DNA of 64,000 nucleotides from Myxocyprinus asiaticus. Taxonomy: Eukaryota > Chordata > Actinopteri > Cypriniformes > Catostomidae. Shown here piece by piece: positions 45,991-58,179 of the stretch; position 1 is the stretch's first letter; each line of letters begins with the position of its first letter. The stretch covers positions 28,486,880 through 28,550,879 of the forward strand of contig NC_059379.1 of the NCBI RefSeq assembly GCF_019703515.2. Reading direction: 5' to 3'. The notes beneath the pieces were generated by a model. That model made no database searches. It was not told the DNA's origin and saw only the letters and a program-made list of their open reading frames with translations. The translations under genes and the position numbers were made by a program.

Positions 45991-46899
45991 AGAGTTAAAT
46001 GCAAAAACAGTATTTGGAAATGGGAAAAAACTAAAGTACAAGGCTGTGTGTGTTCCTTTATGAGGGATTAACTACTCTCCGCTACAAAGCTTTGCGAATT
46101 CCAAAATCTTATCAGCAGCAATGGTAAAATATAAATATACTTTAGATTTTTAAGTCATTTAGTATAAGTATAAAATATTCAAATATATACAGATAGAAGT
46201 AGTTTGAGAGTGTTAGGAGACTTGATTGCGTCATACACAAAAAAAATAATTGGGGAGTGGTTAGTAACAGCTGAGCTCTTTTGGTGGAATTCTTCTCTGA
46301 CTGGTGAATTTTGCTTAAGAATTTTGGGTAATGTAGTATTCCAACAGGATTCAGAAATTAAACAATTAAAAAAAGAAAAGAAAATTGAAACCAAAAACAT
46401 ATGGCTTCTACAGAAAAAAATATACCATTGCTAAACAATCTCAGAGTTCTAGATAAGTCAGTTTTGTGGAATGGTCAGTAACAGCTAAGCTCTTTTGGAC
46501 GGATTCTTCTCTGATTGGTTATTTTGCTTAGGAATTTGGGGTAATGTAGTATTCCAACAGGATTCAGAAATTAAACAATTTAAAAAATAAATATTGAAAT
46601 CAAAGACTTATGGCTTCTACAGAAAAAAATATACCATCGCTAAACATCCTCAGAGCTCTTGATAAGTCTTGCAGAGTAGTCAGTAAATTTGGTGAATTTG
46701 AGTTGAAATTTTGGGTAATGTAGTGTAGGGCTTTAATGGTTGTTTAGATCAGTGTTACTATCAGGAGAAATTAATAATTATTTCTTTAGTTATTAATTAA
46801 TATTTAAATTCATTAATTGAATCTAACTCATTAAAACCTCATATGGGGCTCCAGTAAATGTAGTGCGCTATGGTTAGGAGCGGGTTTGGTTATTAGCAA

Positions 46900-47130
46900 T
46901 AATTAATAATTATCAAAGATAATTATTAATTATTAAAATCAATAGAACATTGATGAAAATCAATGTTAGCTTTTTTTAAATCCTTTAAAGCAACAATTAT
47001 CAAAGATAATCACTAATCATTAACATCGATGAAACATTAATTACAATTAACACTAGCTTATTGATCATTCAAATTCAACAATCATCAAAGATAATTATCA
47101 ATTATCAAAAATCAATAGAATATTAATAAG
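46900..47130. repeat. Short tandem AT-rich repeats inside the LTR-like insertion
   Basis: Three or more imperfect copies of a 70-90-bp unit built on ATCAAAGATAATTATTAATT and AAATCAATAGAACATTGAT (about 46910, 46985, 47080). Confidence 0.65.
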
Positions 47131-47482
47131 GATTAATATTGACGGGGCACCACCCTGGAATCAGGGACTAATAACCAGATAGTATAAATCTCAATATTAG
47201 ATTGTTTTCTTAGGAAAATCGACATCCGAAGAATATCGATTTTCGGGAAAAAAACAATGACTGAAGGCTTGAATCCGAGCACTGACATCCCGTCAGCATG
47301 ACACAGGTGTATGCAAAACAAACTAAAACACTTCTCTTTGTAATATAACAAAGTTTATTTATGCAGTAATATCAATTAATAATTAATACAATGCAGTCAA
47401 TAAACTTCCGACTTACAACTACAAAATAAACAGTGATATGATTAGATATGGAATCAAAATAATCCTATAACACATGAGGGTG

Positions 47483-47499
47483 TGTGTGTGTGTGAGAGC

Positions 47500-47551
<52 letters not shown>
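47483..47551. repeat. (GT)n microsatellite
   Basis: GT dinucleotides with one GAGAGCGA interruption near 47494, inside the LTR-like insertion. Confidence 0.95.
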
Positions 47552-47553
<2 letters not shown>

Positions 47554-49169
47554 GGAGGGACACGCACAAATGGCGGACGTGACTCTCGTGGAGAGTATGT
47601 CACACGAGACTTCTGGCCAGAGAATATGGCCGCGAATGTGGGCGGAGAGAAACCAGTCAATGGTGTCTACCAGTTACCGCATGTATCCGCTTGTACGATA
47701 GCTTAGGGACAAAGCTGAGCTTTATCACGAAGCCATCTACTAGCCAAAAATGTGTGCGAGAATGTTTGTGAGGTGTCGCGTGTGTGTGTGTGTGGTTAGT
47801 ACGAGAGAGAGAGAATTAAGTGACGTCCCAAAGCCGGTTTCGTGATCATGGGAGAGAAAGCAGCTGTTAGTTTATCACTCAGATACGCGGTGGACGGCTC
47901 GTAAACTGTCCCGCGGTCTTTGATTCTTTAATGGATAAACTCAGTTTGCCGGTCTCACCCGCGATGGCGGAAATACACAACAGTCCAATGTGGTTGGACT
48001 ACAATACAGCAAATCTCATTCGTGATAATTAATACCCTGAGTATTAATTGCAATGAGTGGACAAGGCGGTCCGTAAACTGTACAAGCAATAACACTGATA
48101 ATAATCAGTGACATAATAATAACACACTATAATATTCTATCACGTCAACCTCTTACTTGAATCGTCTGAGGACGCAGAATGTGTTTTCATCCGTCCTTTA
48201 ACTCCGACTCGGTTCCTTGAGTCTCGGGTGATGACGGGAGGCCGTTTCCTCGCTCTGTCGGCAGGCGGTATGGCTGCTGATTCTCAGCAGGCTGGCGGAG
48301 AAATCAATGATGTCGACTTGATTGAAGATGGAAGAGAAATCTTTTATCTCTTCACTTCTGCAGGCAAACGGATGAAGGTGCGGATTGCTCAGTGGTCTCC
48401 TTCGGATCCGTTTGTGTTCGGTGGAACACAGAGTAATCTCAACTTGTCCAGCGAGATGGAGATTGTATGGCCACAGTTTCAAGTCGGACGTTACTTCCTT
48501 GTGCCACGAGGCTGCACCTGAGAGCAGCGATGAGCTGCGTCTACACACGGAGCAAAGTTGCTGGAAGCAAATCCCGGAAGCATTTCAGAGGTATTTCTAC
48601 TCCTGATGATGTCATGGTTGAGGTGCGTTCTGTCGTGTGCCTCATCCAATAGGAGTTGAGAGTTCGATCCTTTAGTGAGTAAGGCTTCATGGGATTTGTA
48701 GTCTGTTTTGGACTCCCTTTGTTTGATTTTGGCGTGATTTTTATCAGTAAAATTTATGATTTGGTATGTGGGCCTGAGTTAGGTTTTACGACTGTGTTAG
48801 GCCTGCCTTTGTCTTCTATCTGAATACATGGGTCCCACCATTAGTATTCTAGCAGGATTCAGAACTTAAACAATTTTAAAAAATAAATATTGAAACCAAA
48901 GACTTATGGCTTCTGCAGAAAAATATACCATCACTGAACAACCTCAGAGCTCTTGATAAGTCAGTCTTGTGGAATAGTCAGTAACAGCTAAGCTCTTATG
49001 GCATGATTCTTCTCTGATTGGTGAATTTCGCTTAAGAGTTGTGGGTAATGTGGTAGTTCAAGAGGGATTCGGAAATAAAACAATCTAAAAAAAATATTAA
49101 AATCACACATCATTTCTACAGAAATATTTAACAATGCTTAACCTCAGAGCTTGATAGGTCTGTCTTGAA

Positions 49170-49390
49170 CAGTGTTGGGGAAGTTACTCAAAAAAGTAAT
49201 TCATTACAAACTACTTATTGCTTCTAAAATTTTAATCAAATTACACTAAACATTATGTCATGGGAAAAGTAACTAAATTACTAATCACTTTACTTATAAG
49301 TTACTCTCTAAAACACTTTTCACAGAGATTATTGTTTTTCTGCTTAACAAATTCAAAATAATGTCTATATTACTTTCTTGTTTATTGTCA
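49170..49390. repeat. Fragment of a GTGTTGGGGAAGTTAC-type repeat
   Basis: CAGTGTTGGGGAAGTTACTC followed by AAAGTAATTCATTACAAACT is the usual start of a vertebrate hAT-like repeat. The inverted partner end is not found, so the copy is partial. Confidence 0.5.
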
Positions 49391-49391
49391 C

Positions 49392-51580
49392 ATGCTATAT
49401 ACATTCACTCAGCACCTCACGTTTCTCCCTTACAATGACCTATTATTTTCCTCGCTGAAAGTCATACAAGGAATCTGTGGTATCTTATCGCAACCTAAAA
49501 GCACCTCTGTCTGTGCACCCTTACTTTCTGACTCTTTGAAACTGTCCTGTCCTTCAAACATCCTCTCAAATTATAATTCAGCTATCTCAGCTGCTCTTGA
49601 GGAGCATGCCCCATCAAGACAAAGCTGGTGCCCTCTTCTTGCTCATCGCCTTGGTTTACTCCTGAACTGTGGGCAGTGAAGAGAGTGGGTCGTCGTCTTG
49701 AACGACTCTGTAGAAAAACAGGCCTCACTGTTCATTCATTATCTCTTACAGAACATCAGCTGAAGTACAGAACAGCACTCAACACTGCACGTTCAATGTA
49801 CTTTTCCTCTATCATCCAGTAAGCAAGTTGTTGACCTAGAGCCCTCTTTGCTATGGTGAACAAGCTAATTCACCCACCGGCTCAGGACTCACACAACTCT
49901 GATGAACTTTGTGACTCATTCTGGAATTGTTTCCATTTACCAAACATTCATGTCAACCATTTCTGCATATCCTCAGCACGAATGTCTGTCTGAACACCCT
50001 GTCCGCCCTTTCTCCTCCTTCACTCCCACTAGCCCATCATCAATCAGTGATTTAATTTTACATTCCAACTCATCATCCTGTCAGTTGGACCCTGCCCCAA
50101 CCTCCCTTCTTAAACACTGTGAGTCAGTCATTTCGGCACCTATTCGCATATGATAAACACATCTCTTGCATCTGCCATTGTTCCAACTGATCTTAAAATT
50201 GCCGCTGTTACACCAGTCCTTAAAGGTCCCAACTTAGATCCATCTTCCCTCTGCAACTATCGTCCTATTTCTAACCTGCCTTTTATATCTAAACTTCTGG
50301 AAAAAGTTATAGCCTTCCAGTTACAATCACATCTTGCAGCTAATAATCTCTATGACCCTTTCCAATCTGGTTTTCGCCTATTCCACAGTACTGAAACTGC
50401 TCTCTTGAAGGTTATTAATGATCTCCTCCTCTCTGCTGACTCTGGATTTCTCAGTATTCTGATCTTGCATGACCTGAGCTCTGCTTTTGACACCATATGC
50501 CACAAAACACTCCTTTCCCGACTTTCAGATGTTCGTATTACTGGCACTGCTCTATCCTGGTTTTCTTCCTACCTCACTAACAGACAATATTTCATCTCTA
50601 TTAAGAAAAACAAATCCCCTACTGCTCATCTCACTCAGAGTATCCCCCAGTGTTCTGTACTAGGTCCACTACTGTTCATAATTTACGTCCTCCCACTAGG
50701 TCAGATCATCCGTCGTCATGGTCTCAGTTATCACTGCTATGCTGATGACACCCAGATTTATACATCCACATGTTTTGATGAAACACATGCCATCAGCTCA
50801 TTAACTGCCTGTATCAATGATGTAAAAATCTGGTTAAACAGTAATTTCCTCAAATTCAATGCTGACAAAACTGAGATCATGATTTCTGGGCCACAAACAA
50901 TTATAAGAAATATTGACATTTGTGTCAATATTGATGGAAATCTGACCAAACCCTCTAAAACCATTACGATTCTGGGAATCACTTTCGATCCATTTCTTAC
51001 TTTTGAAGCCCACATTAGAACCATCACTGACATTGATTCTTCCATCTACGTCACATTGCACGACTTCGCCCCATTCTCAGTTTGAAGGATGCAGAATCAC
51101 TTGGTCACGCTTTCATATCATCACATCTCGACTACTATAACTGCCTTTTTACTGGCCTACCAGCTAAAAATATTGCCCAATTACAATACATCCAAAACTC
51201 TGCAGCTAGAGTTCTCACTAACACCAAGAGTTCTGCACACATTACTCCCATCTTGTTTAGTCTTCACTGGCTGCCTGTCTCATGCCGTATTAAGTTTAAA
51301 ATTCTTCTCCTGATATACAAAGCTCTCAATGATCTGACACCTCGTTATATATGTGATCTGCTGCATCCATACACACCAGCACGCACTCTTCATTCTTTTG
51401 ATCCAAATTGTTGTCTATCCCTAGATTTTGTCTATCCACTTTTGGAGGGAGATCCTTCAGTGTAGTTGCACCAAAACTGTGGAACTCTTTACCTCAGAGC
51501 CTCCGTGACATCTCCTCTGTTTCTATCTTTAAATCTCAGCTTAAAACACATCTTTTCTCAACGCATTATCTGTCTATTAC
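49392..51580 (+). pseudogene. L2 LINE ORF2: reverse transcriptase, several breaks
   Basis: The enzyme would copy LINE RNA at the target site. The main open frame (50150-51085) holds KIAAVTPVLKGPNLDPSSLC, NYRPISNLPFISKLLEKV, QSGFRLFHSTETALLKV, ILHDLSSAFDTI (motif A), IPQCSVLGPLLFIIY (motif B, with Cys where Gly is normal) and HCYADDTQIY (motif C, YADD kept). The C-terminal part is in another frame: SSHLDYYNCLFTGLPAKNIA and VLTNTKSSAHITPILFSLHW (51082-51465), then VAPKLWNSLPQSLRD. Upstream pieces (49392-50150) are broken by stops. The Gly to Cys change and the frameshift near 51070 argue against activity. Confidence 0.8.
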
Positions 51581-51719
51581 TGATTGATGTTTTATTTCCC
51601 CATTTTTAATTGAGATTGTAACTTCTGTTGAAATGTATATTAATGTACTTTGTCCTGTTAAATGTATATGGAGTGTAAAGTGTCCTTGAGCTTGTGGAAA
51701 GGCACTATATAAATAAAAC

Positions 51720-51758
<39 letters not shown>
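49392..51758 (+). mobile_element. L2-type LINE, 5'-truncated
   Basis: The copy lacks the endonuclease and starts in the linker before the reverse transcriptase. It ends with GGCACTATATAAATAAAAC and an (ATT)n tail at 51720-51758, the classic fish L2 end. It is a different family from the LINE copies at 2.5 and 42.5 kb. Confidence 0.85.
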
Positions 51759-51759
<1 letters not shown>

Positions 51760-51809
51760 TTAGTGACCCTTCAGCTGTCACAGAAACGCAGATGTACATA
51801 TTGTATAAA

Positions 51810-51990
51810 TATAATTAATGTCAAGTCATTTTTATTTGTATAGTGCTTTTCACAACACACATCGTTTCAAAGCAGCTTTACAGATAATCATACATTAACA
51901 GAAAATTAAACTAATATCTATAAAATCTTAGTCATCATTGTGTAGTTTGATTAAATATGATTGTAAATTGTGGATAAAAATAAATATATA
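51810..51990 (-). repeat. 3' end of another LINE-type repeat, - strand
   Basis: Read on the - strand: GCTTTGAAACGATGTGTGTT, GTGAAAAGCACTATACAAAT, AAAAATGACTTGAC. This is the form of a LINE tail with a TTGAC-type end. Nothing coding is attached. Confidence 0.5.
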
Positions 51991-53490
51991 AAATTAAAAA
52001 AATAAAATAAATCATGTTTTAAATGTATTCTCCATACATAATATTATTTAAGAAATATGTGTAACCTAAGTAATGTACTTTAAAATTTGCACTATCTGAC
52101 TTTGTCATGTTGATTTGATATCAGATGCATTTACATATCCTTAATTTCCTCTGAGCCCAGAATGAATTTTCCTGAGTGAAGATAAGATAGGCCTGATTAG
52201 TTTTAGCGATCAGTGTGAATGAAAATATTCACATAAACACACACACAGGAATGCACAGTGATATGTCCAGGAGCAGATGTTGATGTTACTGCAAGAGTAC
52301 GTGAGAGTCAGGAGAGGTACTGGGTGATGTGAAATTGAATTGGACTGCAGTATGGGCGCTCTGATTGGATGTCAGCTTATCAGATGGCTAGCTTAGGCAC
52401 TGCTTGATTGAAAATGTGCTTTGCGTGTGTACATAAGTTTCAGCACTATGTAAGATGTTTGGAACTGAAATACCAGGAGAAAAAACCACAAAGGTTCAAG
52501 ACAATCCCCCCCCCCACACACACATTGAAAAAGAAAAAGAGACCATTGTAGATAACAGGGAATTGAGAATTTGGGGTAAACAGGAATTTGTTTTGTAAGT
52601 TTGGAGAAGTGATAAATGATAAATCTAGTACTCATACTTCGTGATTGCTTAACCCCTTTAACTAGGCGGGGCCAGAAGCGTGCGATAAGTTTATGCTAAA
52701 ATTGTACATGTCACCGGATACATACGTCACTAATATGTGGTACCATCTGAATGCTTAGAATCTGAAATTTTCATAGAATACCACCACTTCTGCATTTGTG
52801 TTACATCAAATAAGAAAATAAAGCCTAAATACCTCCACATCGCAAATGAGTGCCACCTAGAGGTTATGTCGTAATATGAAAATGAATGAATGTAAAGGTT
52901 TTTTTTACATAGCACCTAAATAGACAATTAATATATCAAATGAAATCTCTCATTCTCAGAAACGTGACTGTACAGTTTGTTGTGCTTACGCCACAGTTTG
53001 AATGATTATCAAAAGTATTACAAAGTGAAATATGATCTCTGTAAGACAACAAAGAGAAATGTCTCATTGCTGCTTCAATCACAGCTAATGTAAGCCCCAA
53101 GTAGCGAAAAAGCTCCAAATAAGATCTAGAATGACAATGATACCCCCAGTGTCCCACCCAAACTTCTTGTTTCAGGAAATTTGTCAGCACAGGAAAGAAA
53201 TGAAGTAGGGAAATAGACATCTACTGACAAACAAGACTGACTTGTGAAAACAAGTTGCTTTGGAGGAAAAGTATCAGTGGTAACTAATAAACATTTTCTG
53301 CTAACATCTGAAACTGTCTTCCAAATGACACTTGATGACTAAAAATAGAGTTCAATACATTTAGTCTCTGGAGTGTTGAGATACTCTGTTTGAAGGCTTC
53401 CTTTGTTGAAGAGTTGAAAGCTTGGTTAGATGTACTGGGGAAAAGAACATTTTCTGCTTGATTTGTGCTGAATCTCTTTTTCACTCACCT
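51991..53490. other. Non-coding stretch
   Basis: No gene recognised; short C run and CACA tract near 52506-52525 only. Confidence 0.55.
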
Positions 53491-53491
53491 C

Positions 53492-53735
53492 CCTGCTGAA
53501 AAATAATAATAAAATACAAAATGCTAAAACCAGCCTAAGGAAGTATTCTGGTTTTAGGTGGCCACCAAAGTGGTTTCCACTGGTTAGGTCTGTTTTGATG
53601 TTTTTTTAGGGTATTTGGGCACTTATTAGCTGGTCAGGCTGGGAGAACATTTGGCCAACCGACTAAACTAGCCTAAACCAACAAACCACTTTAGTCTGGT
53701 TCAAGCTGTTTTTTTGTTGTTTTTTTCCCAGCAGG
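53492..53735. mobile_element. Small MITE-like repeat with CCTGCTG ends, 244 bp
   Basis: CCTGCTGAAAAATA at 53492 pairs with the reversed end CCTGCTGGGAAAAA at 53735. The interior is built on TGGTTTAGGCTAGTTTAGTC-like and GGCTGGGAGAACATTTGGCC phrases common in fish repeats. No coding capacity. Confidence 0.5.
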
Positions 53736-53839
53736 TCATCCCTCTATCTCCCTCTTTAAATTAGTCCTGATCATCAATGCACCTTTCAATATTCTAATGT
53801 TGGTGAAACTATAACAGGTGTTTGTTTCATGTGTTCCAG

Positions 53840-53909
53840 TGGGACTTGCTGTTGGAGTTGGCTTTGGAGCAATTGGCAAAACTCCATCAGCCACATTTGA
53901 GAGTGCCAG
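53840..53909 (+). CDS. Candidate internal exon of a host gene, 70 bp
   Basis: A pyrimidine-rich tract ends in GTGTTCCAG and the exon is followed by the strong donor GTAAGTC. Two phases are open: one reads WDLLLELALEQLAKLHQPHL then RVP, the other GLAVGVGFGAIGKTPSATFE then SA; the third phase has a stop. I do not recognise either as a known protein. The sequence is less AT-rich than its surroundings and has no repeat character. If real, the window lies at least partly within an intron of a + strand gene. No second exon was found. Confidence 0.35.
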
Positions 53910-54354
53910 GTAAGTCTTTAAATCATTTCTACTGCCTCAGCTCACACACAGTTGGATTTTCTGCAGTTTCCATCAGTCTTCAAAGACTCGATGTTGCCTG
54001 AATTTTGTGGGCAGTATTGTGTGATGCTGTCACCAAGTGGACAAAAGTGGTAATGCCAAGTCTCACACTATCTCCCAAAACAAACACAAAGAATGTGTTG
54101 TTGTGATATTATGGCACACATGTTTGCAACCATGTTCAGCGATGTACTCAAGATAGACTGCTTTTAAATAAGAGAAACTTGCCAGACATGGAGAGAGAGA
54201 GAGAGAGCACGAGAGAGAGAAGGAAACAGGATAACAAGTGTACACATCATACTGCCAGATGGAATCTATTAGACATAGCTGAGAATCAGAGCAGCATTGT
54301 AACTCTCGAACCACCTGGACTCCACTGTAGGACTCAGCAAGAACGCAATGAAGT

Positions 54355-54424
<70 letters not shown>

Positions 54425-54436
54425 TGTGTGTGTGCG
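54355..54436. repeat. (GT)n microsatellite
   Basis: About 70 bp of GT dinucleotides with a short GAGTG and GCGTGCACGC end. Confidence 0.95.
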
Positions 54437-54717
54437 TGCACGCAAGTTTGTGACTCAGACTGCCATCCAGATGTGAGCTGCAGCTTGCAGATGTTAAGGC
54501 AAACAGACTTCTCCTTATTTCTCTCATTTGGTATTTTGGTCTGTCATCTCCTCCTTTTTCCTCCCTATCTTGGCTCTCTGGTTTGCCTTTAATGGCATGT
54601 TGCATCTTACAGCATAAGGAAAGCTGTTTTGGACAAGTGTTACAAATGTTTAAATCTCTTCACATCCATACAGACAGCTGAGTGTTTCCTACTATGTGCT
54701 TTCTAGAAGAGCAAACT

Positions 54718-55495
54718 GTGTATGCCTTTCTTCTTCTGATCACAAACAAAGATTTTTAGAAAAAGATCTCAGTGCTTCTGGTCCATACAATGCAAGTGAA
54801 TGGTGGCCAGAACTTTAAAGGTCAAAACAGTCTTAATCCATAAGACTTCAGTGTTTAAACCCATATCTTCAGAAGCAATATGATAGGTGTGTGAGAGAAA
54901 CATCAAAATATAAGTTCTTTTAAGTCCTTCATTTATGGCCACTTTCACTTTTACATTCTTCTTCTGTTTTTGCTGATTCACATTCTTCGTGCATATCACC
55001 ACCTACTGGGCTGTTGTGCAAATATGATTTATTTATTCTTTTCCTTTGCTTTACCCCTCCTGTTTTCTTTCTCCTCCCTGCCCAGTAGGTGTCGATATGC
55101 ACGAAGAATGGGAATTGGCAAAAAATAGAAGAAGAAGAACGTTCGTGAATGTGCAAGGGAGGGCTGTGTGAAAGTAGATTTATAGAAAAAAAAGGACTTA
55201 AATATTGATCTGTTTCTCACCCACATCTATCAAATCGCTGCTGAAGACATGGATTAAACCACTGGAGTCGTATGGATTATTTTATGCTGCATATATATAT
55301 ATATATATATGCTTTTTGGAGCTTCAAAGTTGGCCACCATTCACTTGCATTGTATGGACCTACAGAGCAGAAATATCATTCTAAAAATCTTCGTTTGTGT
55401 TCAGCAGATGAAAGAAAGACATACACATCTGGGGTGGCATGAGGGTAAGTAAATGATGAGAGAATTTTCCATTTTTGGGTGAACTATTCCTTTAA
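54718..55495. mobile_element. Foldback element of the TTAA family, left tip missing
   Basis: Long inverted arms: GTCCATACAATGCAAGTGAA with TGGTGGCCA (54780-54810) pairs with TGGCCACCATTCACTTGCAT plus TGTATGGAC (55330-55360). The right tip ends GGGTGAACTATTCCTTTAA. A (TA)n insertion of about 20 bp lies at 55291-55312. No frames. Confidence 0.8.
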
Positions 55496-55739
55496 AACAG
55501 CACAGACGATGAGAGATAGATGGATGAATGGATACATAGTTTGCTCAGTAAGTAAACAGAGAGAGCAGTCTGTGTGTGGAGTTCTCTGTGGTGTGTTGAA
55601 CCTATGATATGGCATACGAAAGAGGCCTTTGTAACAGCCTAAAAACAATCACACAAGAACACAGAGATAGATGGAGAGAGAGAGAGCAAGGACCATTCAA
55701 CACTTTTTACTTTACTTAACATATTTAACTTTACTTCTG

Positions 55740-56250
55740 TTGTTCTCCTCTTGATTGTATTCTATGTGGCTTTGTTATGCTGGATTATACTCTATTCTAC
55801 TGGATTGTCCTCTAAATGATAGTTATCTACACTATTCGATTGTACTCTACTTGATTGCAATGCTCGAAGTAGATAAAATTGGTGGTGGTACTCCCCATGC
55901 CCTCTACTCTACCTTACCTTGTTATACTATACTCAGCCATATTATAACCCTGCACTACCCATCATAATATACTGTACAGTACTTTACTGTACTTATCTGT
56001 GCTCTGCTGAACTCTGTCATTATATACCTTGCACTACGCTACCATATTATAATCTACTCTACCATATTATACCCTGCACTACTCTATCGTAATATACTGT
56101 AATTTACTTTACTGTACTTATGTGTACTATGATATTATACCCTACACAATTGTATTATACTCTACCACATAATACCAAACACTGCTTTACTCTCCTCTGC
56201 TCTACCATGTTATATTCTATTAAAGCAATTTATTATCTATTTTCATGTAC
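55740..56250. repeat. Degenerate tandem repeat, long unit about 125 bp
   Basis: CCATATTATAACCCTGCACT to TACTTATCTGTGCT (about 55938-56000) recurs as CCATATTATACCCTGCACTA to TACTTATGTGTACT (about 56065-56130). Shorter TACTCTAC/TATTATA phrases fill the rest. Non-coding. Confidence 0.55.
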
Positions 56251-58175
56251 TGTATCCTTGTCTCCTATTTGCTTGTCTATTCTACTGTCCTTGATCCTCT
56301 TCCAATATGCTTGCTCTCTCCTCCCTTTCTGCTCTCCCTACTGCTTCTCTTTTCTCCCCTTCTTTTTGATGTTTCATTTTCAAGTAGCATTGAGCATAGG
56401 ATAGAATCAAAACTTGAATGACATTACAGTCCTTGAGGAACTACAGGGGAACCCCAGATCTCCTTGAATTGATTTCTGGGAAGTGGAGGAGGTTACGTTA
56501 TCGCAATTAGTGTTTAATAATTAAGCGGGCTGGCTGCAATTCACAAAGATCAAGCAAACAGCTGCATCAGATCATGTTTTCCATTAAAGAACTATATGCC
56601 TCCAAGTGTTTGGTTTTCAGATAAAAAATACTCCACCAACGATTAATAAATGGACATGACAGAGCTGTCCAATCAGTGGTAATTCCTGCAACAACCATGT
56701 TTACAAAACCTCTAATTATCAGACTTTAGTCATTCAAGAATTAAAGCCACTTGGATGGCAGAAGACAGTTTGAAGGTTACCAGATTTATTTTATTAGGGA
56801 ACCTCCACACAACTTCATAGGGCTTAGTTTGAACTTTATATTGAAAAGTCTAAGTTTTGTGGTTTTATGTGGAGGGCATATGTACAACCTAGACTGGACA
56901 GTAAGCTGACATAGACATTATTCACAGTAGTGCCATCTTTTATTTTTGACGGGAATGAAAACGAGACTGTGAGGGATAGACTTACCATCTCTTCAATGAC
57001 ATGCTCTGTATAAAGCTATCAAAAAGCTCCTAGATCACATCTGATGTTCAACAACTCATGTTGTCTGGAGTTTTTTTTTTTTTTTTTTTTGTCTATTGAA
57101 ATTTCTTGGAAAGGTATTTTTTCAATGTTTTGTCAGCGGAACAACACAAAACACTTTAAACAACAGTACAACATATTGAAGAGATCGCACGTCTATCACT
57201 CACATCCTCATTGTCATTCCCATCAAAAATCAAATATGGCGCTGCTGTGAAAAAGGTCTACACAGCCTAAAGTAATACTGCTGACATTATTTCACCTTCA
57301 ACCTAAGGGTGGATGGTTGTTTATGCAGAGAGGGCTCTGGAGATCTTGACCTGACCACCTTGATGAAGTCTGGAATGTATATGTTTGCATGTCTGTGTTT
57401 TTTTTTTTTTTTTTTTAAATAGCAATGTCTAACCCCTCTGTCACTGTCTTGTTCTCCCCCCTTTATACTTCCTGAGCCACTAAAGGCAGTCAGTCAGTCC
57501 ATCAGGCAGTCTTCTTTCACTCCCCTGAAACAAAAGTCTGTTTGTTTTCCAGGGAAAAGCCACTCTTCTGTTTCCCTCTTTTTCCCAGCCCTCTTCTCCC
57601 AGTCAAAGCAGTCCTTGCATTCCCCAGTACCCACATACTCAAGTGGACTGTTAAAACCAGATGCTTAAAGACTCTTCAAAGAAAGTGGGATTTTTTGGTG
57701 CCAGTGTAGAAAGTATTTGAAGGTAGAGAGCATATGTTTCTGACCAGACAGAAGATTTGAGCCAGACATTAAAGGGGACTGAAGGGAATTCTAACCTTTT
57801 TTCCAGCAAAAATAAGCTCATTTGTCAGCACCTACTGGCATAAATATGCAATCTCCAGAAATGGTCACTGAACAAATCAGTGAATGAAATCAAAATGAAT
57901 GATGGATCAAAATTCCCACCATTATTTGGAAAGCCGCGAACACAGAGTAGCGGAGTGATACAAGCAGTGAAGCATCCCAGTGTTGCTGGACTGCATATCA
58001 GCACTCTTGGAACACCACTTGTCCAATCAGATATGAGGGCCGTAACAAAATTTTGTGTAATTGTAAATGGCTGTAGCCATTGTGTAATGCAACATACATA
58101 GGGATGTCCGTCAACCGAACAAGTGCATCGCTGCATCATGCGTTTTCCAGTGCAATTGCTTTGATCTGATCTTTT
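56251..58175. other. Non-coding stretch
   Basis: T tracts near 57072 and 57400; no gene or clear element. The segment 57930-58100 has a 73-codon frame with no recognised domain. Confidence 0.5.
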
Positions 58176-58179
58176 ACTT

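Larger units (their letters stand above)
46724..48840. mobile_element. Long solo-LTR-like insertion, about 2.1 kb
   Basis: The insertion starts TGTAGGGCTTTAATGG and ends GGGTCCCACCA, so it has TG...CA ends. Flanks are GTAG (46720-46723) and TTAG (48841-48844), a 4-bp duplication with one mismatch, and it exactly interrupts a tandem-repeat unit. The first third has tandem blocks of AATTATCAAAGATAATTATT type; a TATAAAT lies near 47184. No gag, pol or env frame, no second LTR and no identified primer site. It could instead be another kind of insertion. If it is an old retroviral or LTR-retrotransposon trace, only a non-coding end survives. Confidence 0.5.
45995..49169. repeat. Tandem repeat array, unit about 210-223 bp, split by an LTR-like insertion
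   Basis: Units share GTATTCCAACAGGATTCAGA, AATTAAACAATT, TATGGCTTCTACAGAAAAAA, TACCATCGCTAAAC, CTCAGAGCTCTTGATAAGTC, GGTCAGTAACAGCTAAGCTC and TTCTTCTCTGATTGG. Unit starts are at 46336, 46559 (cut at 46723), 48844 and about 49055, with a partial unit before 46336. A related single copy occurs at 61250-63270, which also matches the leader at 45995-46190. Confidence 0.7.

Noticed and set aside
48198..48548. Frames of about 100 codons on both strands within the LTR-like insertion
   Set aside because: Overlapping opposite-strand frames in a locally GC-rich segment with no recognised motif and no flanking splice or promoter evidence.
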